Shown in pieces: positions 1-11,204 of a stretch of DNA of 64,000 bases. The stretch is from Tachypleus tridentatus (Eukaryota > Arthropoda > Merostomata > Xiphosura > Limulidae). The notes below the pieces were generated by a model. It was not told the DNA's origin, searched no databases, and worked only from the letters and a program-made list of their open reading frames with translations. A program made the translations under genes and the position numbers. The DNA is taken from assembly GCF_004210375.1 (NCBI RefSeq), contig NW_027467782.1:22237276-22301275 (forward strand), read 5' to 3'. How positions within the stretch are numbered: position 1 is the stretch's first letter; every line of letters starts with the position of its first letter.

Positions 1-28
1 TAATGATTCATATAGTTGCAAACTCTTT

Positions 29-120
29 AACCTAAAGATGACCTAAAAAGGTCACAACGTTGTTCTCTACTTCTATAGTTTTAATACCCATACCAACTGT
101 ATTGAGATAGAATTTTACAA
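29..120 (+). mobile_element. Penelope-like element end fragment (left arm)
   Basis: Contains AACCTAAAGATGACCTAAA, then GGTCACAACGTTGTTCTCTAC. This is a diverged form of the GATGACC...GGTCGAAACGTTGTTC motif seen better at 52038. Its mirror is at 46695-46786. It is a short fragment without coding sequence. Confidence 0.5.
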
Positions 121-1312
121 ACGATTTATACAGTCCACACTTAATTCAAAAAATAACTATAGCAATGATGCTGCATTAAACCGTGTTATAGAGAAAAGAG
201 ATTTAGCCTGAATCGTTTAGGGTTAGAATATAAAATGCTAATTTACTTACGTACATACTGCTTCGAGGTTTTTGGATTATTTTAACATCAAAGCATTTTG
301 CGATATAAGTTTAAAGTGCCTGATAACACTTTGTGATGTCCTAAAAGTTGGAAATAATAAAATCCTTTTGTTATAGACATTTGTTTTATCAGATTTGAAC
401 CCTTTCTCGCATTACTTTTACATGTCTTGCGATCTCTTGTACTGTTTTGATTACGTCACACAGATAAATTGTTGTAGACACGTGAACGAATATTGATTCA
501 AAAATATGAAAAATTCTGGAAAACCGTTAATAAACTAAGTTACGAGTGAAACCTCCATCTCATTTATACTGAGATTCACAGTGAAAACAAGTTTGCGAGA
601 TTAATATTGATAAATATAATTTTAATATTTTACACATTAGAACCTTACTATATTTTCAAATACCTGAATAATATTTCAATTATATTAGGTGAGAAAAAAT
701 TTAATTTTTCATGTATTGTGATGAAATTCGTTATTACCACCATTGGCCAAATTAATTGGCCAAAGTAAAGCCTAAATCTTGTTAGGTTTAGATTAATTTG
801 TAAGTGCTGAGTTTTCTTGTGAAAATATAATTTCGAAATATAATTAAGTTAATATTAATGAGATTAATTTATTCATTGTAGAATACTAATAATTTTATAT
901 ACATGTGTGTGTATATACATATGCATGTATGTTTAGAATATAACCTCTTGCGTTGAAATGACACGTTTCCCATTTTAACCAAAGTATGTATCAAATATAG
1001 TGAAAACCGATGATGGTGTTCTATTGTGTTTATGTATGTTTTCTTACATCAAAGCCACATGAGCTATTTGCGATGTACACTGAGGAAAATCCAACCCGTT
1101 ACTTTAGCTTTGCAAATCCTAATATTTAACACTCTTCTACCGCGGAAGTGATGTTATAGCCTCGGAAAAGTTTAAAATTTAAAACATTAAAGTGTTTTTC
1201 TTATCAATCCTAATCAATAATATGGGCCATAATGTGTTTCCAATTTGTAGACAAATTATTTTAGGAAATAAATAAGATTCTATGAATTTTCGATATTGTT
1301 TAAACTAACGAA

Positions 1313-1545
1313 GGCCCGGCATGATCAGGTATTCGGGTTCGAATCTCCGTCGCACCAAACATACTCGCCCTCCCAGTCTTTGGGACGTTATAATGTAACG
1401 GTCAATCTCACTATTCGTTGGTAAAAGAGTAGCCCAAGAGTTGGCGGTGGGTAGCAATGACTAGTTGCCTTCCCTCTAGCCTTACACTGCTTAATTAGGG
1501 ACGGCTAGCACAAATAGCCCTCGAGTAGCTTTGTGCGAAATTAAA
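1313..1545 (+). mobile_element. tRNA-derived SINE, family 1 (left arm)
   Basis: Head GGCCCGGCATGATCAGG, B-box GGTTCGAATCTCC, core with AAGAGTTGGCGGTGGGTAG and CTTCCCTCTAGCC, tail GTAGCTTTGTGCGAAATTAAA. The head is shortened between the A-box and the B-box. It inserted before the arm duplication, since the mirror copy at 45262-45502 is identical as far as I compared. Confidence 0.93.
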
Positions 1546-2215
1546 ATGCGCGCGCATGTGCTTATTTTCCAATATACGAGGACTGGTGGGTAAATTGCAA
1601 CATTCTCGCGCAAGTGTTAATTTTGTAGTTGAGCGTGCAGGTGTTAATTCTGTGGAAGCTCGCATAGATGCTTGTTCTGTTAAATGTTAGCGAAGTTAAT
1701 TAATTGATAAATGCCATATCAAGTATTGAATATCTTAGATGCGCGCACAGATTCTTATTTTGTTATTTTGCCAGAAATTATTAAATTGGTAGACATACTC
1801 GCAGGTGTTGTACTTCTTAGATGAGCGCGCAGGTGCTTATTTTGGACATGCGTCCAGGAGTTTATCAAAGTATATGAGCACGATAAATACTAAGCTTGTA
1901 GACACGCGTGCAGATGTTTATTTTCGTAAATGGGCACAGTAATGTGTAAATTGGTACATGCAGGTTTAAAGAAATACTTATTTTAGCACATTTGCACACA
2001 GATAGATAAATTGGTAGATCAACGCACATGAACTTGCCTTCGTACACGCACGTGAAAGTGCATAAATTTCTAAATGACGGCACAGGTGCTTATTTTATAT
2101 ATTCCATTACCAGTATAGGCGTGCGTGTAGGTGCTTATTTCGTAAATTCTCGTGCAGATGCGGAAATTGGTATGTGAATACGGAGGTGCTTACTTTTGTT
2201 TCTGTGCTTTTAGAT
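1545..2215 (+). repeat. Degenerate minisatellite (left arm)
   Basis: The motif GCAGGTGCTTATTTT and variants (AGATTCTTATTTTG, AGATGTTTATTTTCG) recur at irregular spacing of roughly 35-70 bp, often after GCGCGC. A 72-codon open frame across it is a by-product of the repeat. The mirror is at 44590-45262. Confidence 0.75.
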
Positions 2216-3284
2216 GCACAGATTTATTTCAACAGCCTTCATAGTTGTTTGTGTTTTTTTCGTAAGTGTTTTATAATAGAGGAAATATTTTACTCTTAAA
2301 GTATAATAACAAACAGGCAAAAATAGTATAGTGAACATCACCTACAATACGAGAATAAACCATATAAAAAAAGCAATTGGGTAATTTTATTTAAACGAGA
2401 AGAAAGAGAACACAACATTCGGTGTCTTTTGTAACGTTTTTTCTCGTTTTCATATCACATTTTCCATTGTAAGAAACAGCTATAGCATTGGTTTCCAGGT
2501 GAGATTACCCCGCCTTTAAAACAAATGGTTGGAATACAAATCAAATTTTTAAAACTGAATATCACATCGTTATCGACACAGTTTTTTTACCAGCTTGGAA
2601 TATGAAACGTTTCGTTCCTGTTTTGTTGTTATAAGTCAAATGTATTAATCTTTGTGTTTAATAATATTTAGTAAGAAATACGGTTATTTCTGTTGTTTAT
2701 CGCATATGAAACATTAAACTAACTATGCTAAAGGAAATGGTATTAATTACATCAGCTGGCGAAGAACGACATTTTAGTATTAATGTATGTCTAACAGTAA
2801 GACACACCATTCTTTTTGTCCACCAGATTTTCATTTGAGGCCATGTATTAGATGACGTGACAGGTTTTGTTATGAAGCGAAAGACGTGTTTATTTTATAT
2901 ATCTTTGTTAATCAAATACGATTCACATTTAGTATCGAAATGAAGCCGGCTGTGTTTTAATCTTAACCTAAAACATACATAACAGTAAAAGAGGTACATG
3001 TACTTACCTTAAGTGTTTCAATTTATTTTATAACCACTATTTCAAGTTTCATAACTGTAAACACATTTGCAAGTGTTGTAGTGCTAGACTTGACTAACAA
3101 TTGTTCAAATTGTAATACTCAAAGAAATCAGGACAAATCGTCGCATTTTTTATAAACAAATCACTACACGTCATTCATTATTCGCACTTGTTGATAAACT
3201 CAACAACACTGAATGAATATTTTATCTCAACACATAGCCAATATCACTTCTCAGATTACTGGTTTTGTTCTCCGATCAACTGAA

Positions 3285-3720
3285 GGTCAATATTACACCT
3301 TAAGCGACTGCCTATTGATATTCTAACATATGGAAGGTACAATCAAATCATAAGTAAATGTTGTTTTGTTGTTGGTGTTATAACGGTAAGAAGTGAACAC
3401 TACACCTTAAGCGACTACCTATTGATATTCTAACATATGGAAGGTTCAATCAAATCATAAGTAAATGTTTTGTTTTTTGTTGTTGTTGTTATAACGGTTG
3501 GAAGTGAACACTACACCTTAAGTGTCTAACTATTGATATCCTAACATATGGAAGGTACAATCAAATCATAAGTAAATGTTGTTTTGTTGTTGTTATGTTG
3601 GAAGTGAACACTACACCTTAAGCGTCTAACTATTGATATTCTAACATATGGAAGGTACTATCAAATCATAAGTAAATGTTTTTTTTTTTTGTTGTTGTTA
3701 TAACAGTTGAAGGTGAAAAT
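3285..3720 (+). repeat. About 105-bp tandem repeat, four units (left arm)
   Basis: Each unit has CACCTTAAGCG, TATTGATATTCTAACATATG, GAAGGTACAATCAAATCATA, AGTAAATGTT and a T/GTT-rich linker. The right arm (43230-43520) has about one unit fewer and also lacks the sequence that follows. Confidence 0.88.
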
Positions 3721-4779
3721 TACATCTTAGGCGACTGTATATTGTTAATTTAAAATGAGGAAGTCACCACCTCATCGTAAGTAACTAATTTTTTTATTTA
3801 ACACTAAGAAGTTTTTAAGTGACTGATGTTTATAAAAATAAGGAAACTGGAGTAAGATTTGTTATGTACGTTTTATTGAGACACAAACAGAACTGACCGA
3901 CAAAACGACCTTCAGGTTTTGGTAACTTTTCTTTAACAGACCTGTCATGACGTCAAGGAAATAAAATTGCTACGGGCAGAGTTTTTCACTTTCAAATCTC
4001 ACTTAAGAATATATTAGGACTACTATATTAACTAACTTAGGAAAAGAGTGGACGTTTGAAGCACGGGACATGAACTTCACACAGCAACCGAACAACAAAC
4101 AGCAGAAAACACCTTTCTACTGTTCATGGTTTTTACTTACTGCTTTATTAAATCAAAGGGTGAACAGAAAATCAACCAATAAAGTGCAGAACGAAGAAAT
4201 ATCCTAATTTCTGACCAATCCTGGCTTTAATAAATGTACATAAGGATGACAACGACTTTGCAATGTTGGAATTATTTTGTTAAATATATTCTCAGTTTTA
4301 ATATTATCTTTCTGAATTTCATTTCTAGGTTTTTTATGCTCGAAAATTTGTTTAAGAAATTTAGAAAACTATATAAACAAAGAAGAAATTGTGGCAGTTT
4401 AAAATATAAAAATTTTAACAAACAAAACTTAAAATTGATCTACTTAAATAAAACGTAAATATACATAAATGACATCTCTTGGAACGCACAGTTACATAAT
4501 GTATTTGATTGTACTGAATTAATGTCTCCCTAGATAAATTATTGTGTATATGTGCACATGAAAATGGTTTTAAATGAAACAATTTAGGGTGTGGGTGCAC
4601 TTAGAAGTTGTGTCTAATGGAATAAATGAAACAGAACATTTAAACAAATTTATTTTACTGGTTTTCTGAGGTGTATTTATTTCTTCATCGCTTCAACTGT
4701 ACATGTATATAACTGTATGCTTTTTCAACTATATATATATATACATATATGTCTTGACAGTGTATTTTGTTTTCTACAG

Positions 4780-5079
4780 CATTTGCTTGTGTTAAAGTTA
4801 CGTCTTTGGATAACATATCTCCTGAAAATGAAACATCAGAAGCCGTCAGTGTAGAAAATGGAGTGGAAATGATCACAATACCCGATGAAATGAACCAGTC
4901 GGTAGTGATCACAATACCTGATGAAATGATCCAGTCGGTAACAAGTCCAGATAAGGAGAAAGAACCAGAACGTTGGGAATGGGAAGGAAAACTGGACTTT
5001 GTTTTAAGTTCTATAAACTACTCTGTCGGTCTTGGAAACGTATTGCGATTTCCATACTTGTGTTATGAAAATGGTGGAG
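4780..5079 (+). CDS. Left SLC6 copy, exon A: N-terminal tail and TM1
   Basis: Acceptor TTTCTACAG before 4780, donor GTATGT at 5080. It encodes an acidic cytoplasmic tail with a short internal repeat ([13 protein letters not shown], then [12 protein letters not shown]), then [17 protein letters not shown] and TM1. It ends in phase 1 inside NGGG. It begins with two bases of a codon, so an upstream exon must supply the start. Trp of NVWRFPY is Leu (TTG against TGG in the right copy), and TM1 has NYSVG against NYAVG. Confidence 0.9.
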
Positions 5080-8000
5080 GTATGTGTCTTGTGGTTTAAT
5101 CCAACAAAATATACATGAAACCTTTACCTTACTAAATGTTAAATCGATGGTTCTAATGGATTATATGTTGTTGTTTGTTATTTAGGGGCATTTTTGTTTC
5201 CCTACCTCATCTGTTTAGTCTTGTGTGCTGCTCCTCTATTCTTCCTGGAAGTGGCCATTGGTCAGTACCTCAGCGTTGGTGGTATCGGGGTCTGGAATTT
5301 AGTTCCTATCTTTAAAGGTAGCTATTGTTGTTCACTTCTAATGCCTTGGTATTTTTCACCTTTTCCGGATAAATATAACTCATACTTGTGTCTCAAATAT
5401 GTCAACAGTTCTTATGTTATGTAATCTATACTTTCACTAGGAATTGGCTTTGCTTCAATGACCATCGTTTGTCTTTATAATATCTACCACGTGGTGATAA
5501 TAGCTTGGACTATATTCTACTTCTTTTCCTCAATGACGTCACCACTGCCTTGGGAATCGTGTGGTAATTGGTGGAACACAAAATACTGTATGAAAGAGGG
5601 AACCAACATCACGAATCTTAATATTACAGCCACCGAAGCAAAATCACCTGTAACCGAATTCTGGGAGTAGGTTTAATTTTTTATTTTTCAGATGAATCTT
5701 TTATTTTCGATCAATAAATAAAAGTCGTATTTGGATCTAGTGTTCTCAGAATATTGTTTTCTATGTATATATATACATATATATATTACAATGGGAGTAC
5801 AATTAAATAACTATTTTCTATCAACATAATGTTATTATTTATTCATTTTCCACATTTGTACACTGGTTTTTAGTCCAGTTAACTGTTTACCAGTAATTTA
5901 TATTTTTCTACTTTAATTTATGAAAAATATATTGTCGATAGTCCAAAATGTTTAACTTGTCCAGCCACAGTGGATTTTCAACATTTATTTTAAGATATAC
6001 CACGATGTAAAATGATAATATAATTTATTTATTAACTTATAATATATGTGGTTTAAGCATGCAGAACAAACAACTAATCCTTTACAATTAAGTTTCAATC
6101 TAGGTAAATCTCAGAGTAATAAAGATCTTCCCAATTCTATTGAAATAAATTCCATTAACAAACATTCATTTACTAACGTCGGCATGGCCGAGCACGTAAG
6201 GCATGCGACTCGAAATCTGCGGGTCGCGGGTTCGAATCCCGGTCGCACCAAATATGCTCACCCTTTCAGCCGTGGGGGCGTTATAAAGTGGCGGTCAATC
6301 GCACTATTCATTGGTAAAAGAGTAGCCCAAGAGTTGGCGGTGGGTAGTGATTACTAGTTGCCTTCCCTCTAGCCTTACACTGCTAAATTAGGGACGGCTA
6401 GCACAAATAGCCCTCGAGTAGCTTTGTGCGAAATTAAAAAAACAACAACAAACTAACGTCAAAATAACTATCTTAGAAAGTTATACAATGTAAATCTACT
6501 AATAAAAAAAGGAAAATATTTTGAAGAAAAACTCCTTATTCTTATAAATTATACAGTGATTTTCAAAACAAAACTACTGATTTTTAAATAAAATTATTTG
6601 TATTAGAATTTCAATTGAAATAAATACTTGTAATAGTAAAAAAAAGAAGTAAAGGTGGCTTCCTAGTGGCATAACGGTTTGTCTGAAGACTTATAATGCA
6701 AGTAACAGATATCTCAATGTGTATCTTTGTGCTTAACAATGATAAAGTTAAAGATAAAAAATATGATTACTTTTGATAATTTGTATTAGAATGTAAGATA
6801 CTTCTTTTAGCAGATATGTTAACACCTAAAATTAATATTAATAGTAGTGTTTTATATAAATGAGAGAAAATTTAAATATTTGTAAAATAATTGTTAAATT
6901 TTGAATTCAAACATCTTTCTATTAAAGTTTAATTTTAAATTTGATTAAATTTTGTTTAATATCATTTTTTAAATAAAATAGTGGAGGTTGGAAGTTTCAA
7001 CTTTTAGAATTTTTTTAGGATGCTTTTAAGGTTGTATCTGAATATTAAGCGTAACTGCCTTCTCACAGTTGCTGCAGCCCTATGAAAGGCAGTAGGAGTT
7101 GAGATATTACGTTTCTAAGCACTCAAATTCTAACCCTTAAATGATTTTCCATACCTGCTGACTAGTCTGACATCAGTGTCTGGATTTTATCTGACAACAT
7201 AATGCAATGGCCACTTACATTATTTGTTGTGACTCATGGTTTAGAAATAAGATTGATAATTCAAAATAACTGTTTAATTTTAATTCTGTTATAATGTTTG
7301 TTATACGTATATTTTGTAGAAGTTGGTTAAAAACAGATGATGCTTACTGTAGCTACATCTAGGAATAGACTCAACTAACAATGACTGTAATAATAATGGA
7401 CACCTCATGTGCCAGTTATGATGCACCATGTACCTTGTGAGAATTTTACCCAGTTAACCTTATTGTTAATCTTGTAAGATAAAGTTTAGGACATATATTT
7501 CTAGGTATAATTGGTTTTTAAATAACCTTCCTTGTTTCTATTATTGGCTTGAAAGGTACTTATAATACCATAGTTGACAGTTTTATCATTTAATACTCAA
7601 AAATTAAAAATTATGAAATCCTAACTGAAATTGGTTTAATAGTACATTTCAATAAAACAGTATTTATTACTCTTTTGAAGGCGTCGAACATTACAGATTA
7701 CTTCGGGATTACATGACTTGGGAGGTGAGAACATGGAACTGAGTTTGTGTTTGTTACTTGCCTGGTTTGTGGTTTATTTCGTCATCTGGAAAGGTCTACT
7801 GAGAAGTGGCAAGGTAAGATTTAAACTAAAATAAAACTTGGAAAGAAAGGAAAGATTGCATAAAACAGTGTTACAGTAACCATAAGGAAACATCACCTAA
7901 TGACATAAAACACCATTTTTGTAATTACAAGAACAGATCACATAGTAACAAAAAACATTACAGTAATCACAAGGAAAGATCACCTAATGACATCAAACGC

Positions 8001-8629
8001 CATTACAGTAATCATAAGGAAACATCACCTAATGACATCAAACACCATTACAGTAATCATAAGGAGAGATCATCTAATGACATAAAAACACCATTACTAA
8101 TAATCACAAGGAATATCACCTAATGACATAAAACACCATTACAATTATGAAAACATCACCTAATGACATAAAACACCATTTACAGTAATTATAAGGAAAA
8201 CATCACCTAATGACATAAAACACCATTACAGTAATCTATAAGAAAACATTACCTGATGACGCAAAACACCATTTTAGTATTCATGAAAACATCACCTGAT
8301 GACATAAAACACCACACAGTAATTATAAAGAAACATCACCTAATGACATAAAACACCATTACAGTAATTATAAAGAAACACATACCTAACGACATAAAAA
8401 ACAATTACAGTAATCATAAGAAAACATCACCTTTATTTAATCCAATATCTTTAATGTTTCTGGCATTAATTATTTCATATCTTCGGACTGTTTTACTTTA
8501 TTATTTGTTCATTGTTTGCAGATTATTGAGGTGTACAGCAGTCACCCATACGTCATTCTAATCGTTCTTTTATTCGTGGAGTGACGTTAGAGGGCGCTGG
8601 AGATGGACTACTTTTTTACATTAGTCCAC
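4780..8629 (+). CDS. SLC6A1-like: SLC6 GABA-transporter-like gene, left copy, partial (exons for N-terminus to TM5)
   Basis: Plasma-membrane symporter of the Na+/Cl- dependent neurotransmitter transporter family (SLC6). Five exons are visible: 4780-5079, 5186-5317, 5441-5666, 7681-7813 and 8522 to the gap at 8630. All internal junctions are GT-AG and their phases agree. Seen: TM1 motif ending [14 protein letters not shown]2 [25 protein letters not shown], the EL2 cysteine pair C-x8-C, two NIT glycosylation sites, and VTEFWER before TM4. These match mammalian GAT1 better than monoamine transporters; TM1 has Gly where amine carriers have Asp. Substrate GABA is inference; a related amino acid is possible. 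The start codon lies in an upstream exon I could not find, since exon 4780 begins after a splice acceptor in phase 1. Odd: the normally invariant Trp of NVWRFPY is Leu here (NVLRFPY). The copy stops at a 500-N gap, and no later exons occur on this strand. Confidence 0.85.
5186..5317 (+). CDS. Left SLC6 copy, exon B: TM1 end, TM2
   Basis: Acceptor TTATTTAG, donor GTAGCT. 132 bp, phase 1 to phase 1. It encodes [19 protein letters not shown], then [19 protein letters not shown] and VPIFKG. This is the conserved SLC6 TM2 with the G-Q-Y motif. It is the same length as its right-arm partner at 41765-41896. Confidence 0.93.
5441..5666 (+). CDS. Left SLC6 copy, exon C: TM3 and extracellular loop 2
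   Basis: Acceptor CTTTCACTAG, donor GTAGGT. 226 bp, entering in phase 1 and leaving in phase 2. It encodes [19 protein letters not shown], the rest of TM3, then [16 protein letters not shown] and the loop with NIT twice, ending VTEFWE. The PW..C and NT..C cysteines form the family's EL2 disulfide. This exon has no partner in the right gene copy. Confidence 0.92.
6180..6450 (+). mobile_element. SINE family 1 in the intron between the TM3 and TM4 exons
   Basis: Full form: A-box TGGCCGAGCACG, anticodon-arm region GCGACTCGAAATC, B-box GGTTCGAATCCC, core, and tail ending GCGAAATTAAAAAAACAAC. It lies inside the left SLC6 copy, in the part missing from the right copy. Confidence 0.93.
6656..6740 (+). 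mobile_element. SINE family 2 fragment
   Basis: Head GGCTTCCTAGTGGCATAACG, then GTCTGAAGACTTATAATGC and tail TTTGTGCTTAACAATG. It matches the other members of a second, tRNA-like family (see 11790 and 21261), with an internal loss. Confidence 0.6.
7681..7813 (+). CDS. Left SLC6 copy, exon D: end of loop 2, TM4
   Basis: Acceptor TTTTGAAG, donor GTAAGA. 133 bp, entering in phase 2 and leaving in phase 0. It encodes [20 protein letters not shown], then [20 protein letters not shown] and RSGK. LAW..VYF.IWKG is the standard SLC6 TM4. It is absent from the right gene copy. Confidence 0.92.
7855..8440 (+). repeat. About 45-bp minisatellite in the intron before TM5 (left copy)
   Basis: About 12 units built from CATCACCTAATGACATAAAA, CACCATTACAGTAATCATAA and GGAAA. 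The right-copy partner is at 41480-41735. The deletion that removed the TM3 and TM4 exons ends in this array. Confidence 0.9.
8522..8629 (+). CDS. Left SLC6 copy, exon E (TM5), cut by the gap
   Basis: Acceptor TTTGCAG. It encodes [10 protein letters not shown] and then, in another frame, [18 protein letters not shown], the conserved TM5 and loop 3. The frame is lost near LLF/RG by one base, a defect shared with the right copy. Two more single-base differences from the right copy (one extra base, one missing) lie near 8540-8550. These look like consensus errors or decay. The gap follows directly. Confidence 0.85.
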
Positions 8630-9129
8630 NNNNNNNNNNNNNNNNNNNNNNNNNNNNNNNNNNNNNNNNNNNNNNNNNNNNNNNNNNNNNNNNNNNNNNN
8701 NNNNNNNNNNNNNNNNNNNNNNNNNNNNNNNNNNNNNNNNNNNNNNNNNNNNNNNNNNNNNNNNNNNNNNNNNNNNNNNNNNNNNNNNNNNNNNNNNNNN
8801 NNNNNNNNNNNNNNNNNNNNNNNNNNNNNNNNNNNNNNNNNNNNNNNNNNNNNNNNNNNNNNNNNNNNNNNNNNNNNNNNNNNNNNNNNNNNNNNNNNNN
8901 NNNNNNNNNNNNNNNNNNNNNNNNNNNNNNNNNNNNNNNNNNNNNNNNNNNNNNNNNNNNNNNNNNNNNNNNNNNNNNNNNNNNNNNNNNNNNNNNNNNN
9001 NNNNNNNNNNNNNNNNNNNNNNNNNNNNNNNNNNNNNNNNNNNNNNNNNNNNNNNNNNNNNNNNNNNNNNNNNNNNNNNNNNNNNNNNNNNNNNNNNNNN
9101 NNNNNNNNNNNNNNNNNNNNNNNNNNNNN
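8630..9129. other. Assembly gap, exactly 500 N
   Basis: A run of 500 N, the size of a standard scaffold placeholder. It falls inside the TM5 exon of the left SLC6 copy, so the true distance and the order and orientation of the flanking pieces are not shown by the sequence. Confidence 0.99.
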
Positions 9130-9840
9130 CAGATTACAAGTATCCAGAGAAGTATCTTCTACATCTTACAACAATAAAGTTTCATATATAGAAGGAAGTG
9201 TAAAGTACAATACAACTATTTCATGAAACAATGGATATGACTCTTTGAATGTTAACCCATTCATAGATATCCCTCTTTGTGTAACACTGAAGGGAGAGTC
9301 TGCATGATATATTTCAACTAGTTATATGCTATGACTAGTCAGAATATCTTAGTGATCAGCTTTCATTATGCTCTAAATGCCACATGTAATGTGTAGAAAT
9401 TCACACACCTACATGTGGTAAATTAATACAATAGTATTATGATGTTGAACAACCAAGTTACTGCTACAATGAAGTTATTTCATTTATGCCACATATATCA
9501 TCCTCAGCAGTTTTCAGTTCATTTCTGTGTGCTTGTGCATCATGCAATTCAATGATTTATAAAAAGAATCCAGTTTATGATTAACATTGTAATTGTGTCT
9601 GTTGAGGTTCACACAAATAGTGGTTTTCACTGTTTTAGTTACTGGTGAAGTCATGATCAGAAAATTATTTTTGGGAGCAGTTTGGTCGTACATAAGTTGT
9701 TTAATATTTCACTGCATGTTGTAGGTATGCAGCAGCCATTCCAGATGTATGATAAATTTTAATTGTGTTTTTCATAAATTGGTTTTGATTCATAGTTTTT
9801 ACACTAAACATTTTTTAATCTTTTTGCTTATTTTATTTAG
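9130..9840. other. Unassigned DNA after the gap
   Basis: AT-rich and without SLC6 coding sequence. Nothing recognised. It does not match the part of the right copy that should follow exon E (41259 down to 40488), so the gap does not simply join the two halves of one gene. Confidence 0.6.
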
Positions 9841-9844
9841 TATG

Positions 9845-10285
9845 TTAGATTTTCTGTTTTAAAATGCAGTTTAAGTGTCTATGTAAATCAGTAAAGTCCG
9901 TTTGAAAGACTAAAGTTTCATCAATGCAGCTGATGAAATCATCCTCACGCTCTTTATGATATTGAAGAAGAATGAGGTTTTGTGAAACAAGAACTTCTGC
10001 CAGTTCAGTTTCATAGTATTTAATTCCTTGTAGGAATGTTTTAATATTCCCATCGTCTCCAGGAACAATGAAATGTTTTGTCTTTATATAATGAATAAAG
10101 AAAGAGAATATGGTCCCACCTCCTTGAAACTGATATTTCTTATCTTTAGGCAGATGCCAAGGTCGTTGACGTACTGGAGTGGTAAGGGAACTGTCTACTT
10201 CACACTTGGAGAGCTTTTCAACTGGAATCCTGTGTCTGATTCCATTGATACTCAAATGTATTGTTTTTATTCCTTCAGGAAACAT
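9845..10285 (-). CDS. Unrecognised open frame, 146 codons, possible terminal exon
   Basis: An uninterrupted minus-strand frame with coding-like composition, unlike the surrounding AT-rich DNA. Seen: INGIRHRIPVEKLSKCEVDS, TTPVRQRPWHLPKDKKYQF, GGGTIFSFFIHYIKTKHF and an acidic C-terminal third ending LNCILKQKI. There are no membrane segments, signal peptide or known catalytic motif. A stop lies a few codons before the first ATG at 10285. A pyrimidine-rich stretch ending CCTGAAG just inside the frame could be a splice acceptor, so this may be a last exon starting near GIKT. AATAAA follows the stop closely (about 9832), as in a 3' end. I could not assign a family. It could also be an intact-looking retrocopy, or part of a gene whose other exons lie in the gap or beyond. 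Confidence 0.5.
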   Translation of the reverse strand: MFPEGIKTIHLSINGIRHRIPVEKLSKCEVDSSLTTPVRQRPWHLPKDKKYQFQGGGTIFSFFIHYIKTKHFIVPGDDGNIKTFLQGIKYYETELAEVLVSQNLILLQYHKEREDDFISCIDETLVFQTDFTDLHRHLNCILKQKI

Positions 10286-10429
10286 GACAAAATATCAAGC
10301 TATACCAACTTATTTCACTTGAGATTCTTGTTTCCCAGATTCCTATTATTTTAATTGCTGTCGTTCATTGACTTGTCACGTAGAAACTATATTTCGTAAA
10401 CGTGTTCGTCTTTCCGTATCTAAGCATTG

Positions 10430-10706
10430 GGGCCTGGCATGGCCTAGCGCGTTAAGGCGTGCGCTTCGTAATTCGAGAGTCGCGGGTTCGAATCCTCGTC
10501 ACACCAAACATGCTCGTCCTTTCAGCCGTGGGCGTTCTAATGCCCCAATCAATCCCACTATTCGTTGGTAAAAGAGTAACCCAAGAGTTGGCGGTGGGTG
10601 GTGATGACTAGCTGCCTTCCCTCTAGCCTTACACTGCTAAATTAGGGACGGCTAGCGCAGATAGCTTTCGAGTAGCTTTGCGCGAAATTCAAAACAAAAA
10701 ACAAAC
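10430..10706 (+). mobile_element. SINE family 1, full length
   Basis: Head GGGGCCTGGCATGGCCTAGC, B-box GGTTCGAATCCTC, core and tail GCGCGAAATTCAAAACAAAA. Intact in structure. Confidence 0.93.
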
Positions 10707-11204
10707 GTTCACAGAGATTGTAGCCAAGTGTCGGTTTCAGATTGTGTTCTTAGATAGTTCCGGTATCCGACTTTTGAATGTGGTCCTTCTTGTTAGCTTG
10801 GATTAAACCTGAATTAGAGACAAACAAAAACATTTTGTGTTCTTAATTTAAACTTTTAAACTTAAATTATCATTTGATTTGTCTAATGTACTGTTTGTTT
10901 TTCTTTGCTTTAATATAACAGTAAAATGGAAAATATTTGAAAGAGGTACATAAATAAATACAACAAATATGTTGTGAAAGTGAAGAGAGTGAGTATATGT
11001 TCACATGCCACTTTTCTCGTTTTGTGAATAACTTAAAGAGTGAACCGGACTGAGTGAAGACCGAAGACCTCCTCTTACGTCGTCCGACGTTTTAATGACA
11101 AAACACCGCTAAAGATATTTCAAAATAACGTCTCTCTGCTAGTATTTCACAGTGACAGATAGATCAATTGTTTTTTTACTTTCACAACGAACGATGGAAT
11201 ATAT

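Larger units (their letters stand above)
1..5348. repeat. Left arm of a large inverted duplication
   Basis: Reverse complement of 41743-46814, near identical over the whole length, including the SINE at 1313, the minisatellite at 1545, the VNTR at 3285 and exons A and B. The arm may continue left of the window. The main length difference is about 280 bp, a loss in the right arm after the third unit of the 3285 repeat array. Other differences are scattered single bases. Confidence 0.95.

Noticed and set aside
1865-2083. 72-codon Cys-rich frame present in both arms (also 44721-44939)
   Set aside because: It lies entirely in the degenerate minisatellite and exists twice only because of the inverted duplication.
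4234-4458. Missing first exon of the left SLC6 copy
   Set aside because: The frame has AT-rich, basic, low-complexity composition (FKKFRKLYKQRRN), no donor at a suitable phase was found, and its mirror in the right arm is not kept as the same open frame.
6046-6357. 103-codon open frame in the left gene copy
   Set aside because: Its second half is the SINE at 6180 (head and core read as protein), and it lies in an intron.
8581-9226. Two open frames of about 200 codons across the N gap
   Set aside because: Almost all of the length is N; only the first few codons are real sequence, and these belong to the TM5 exon.
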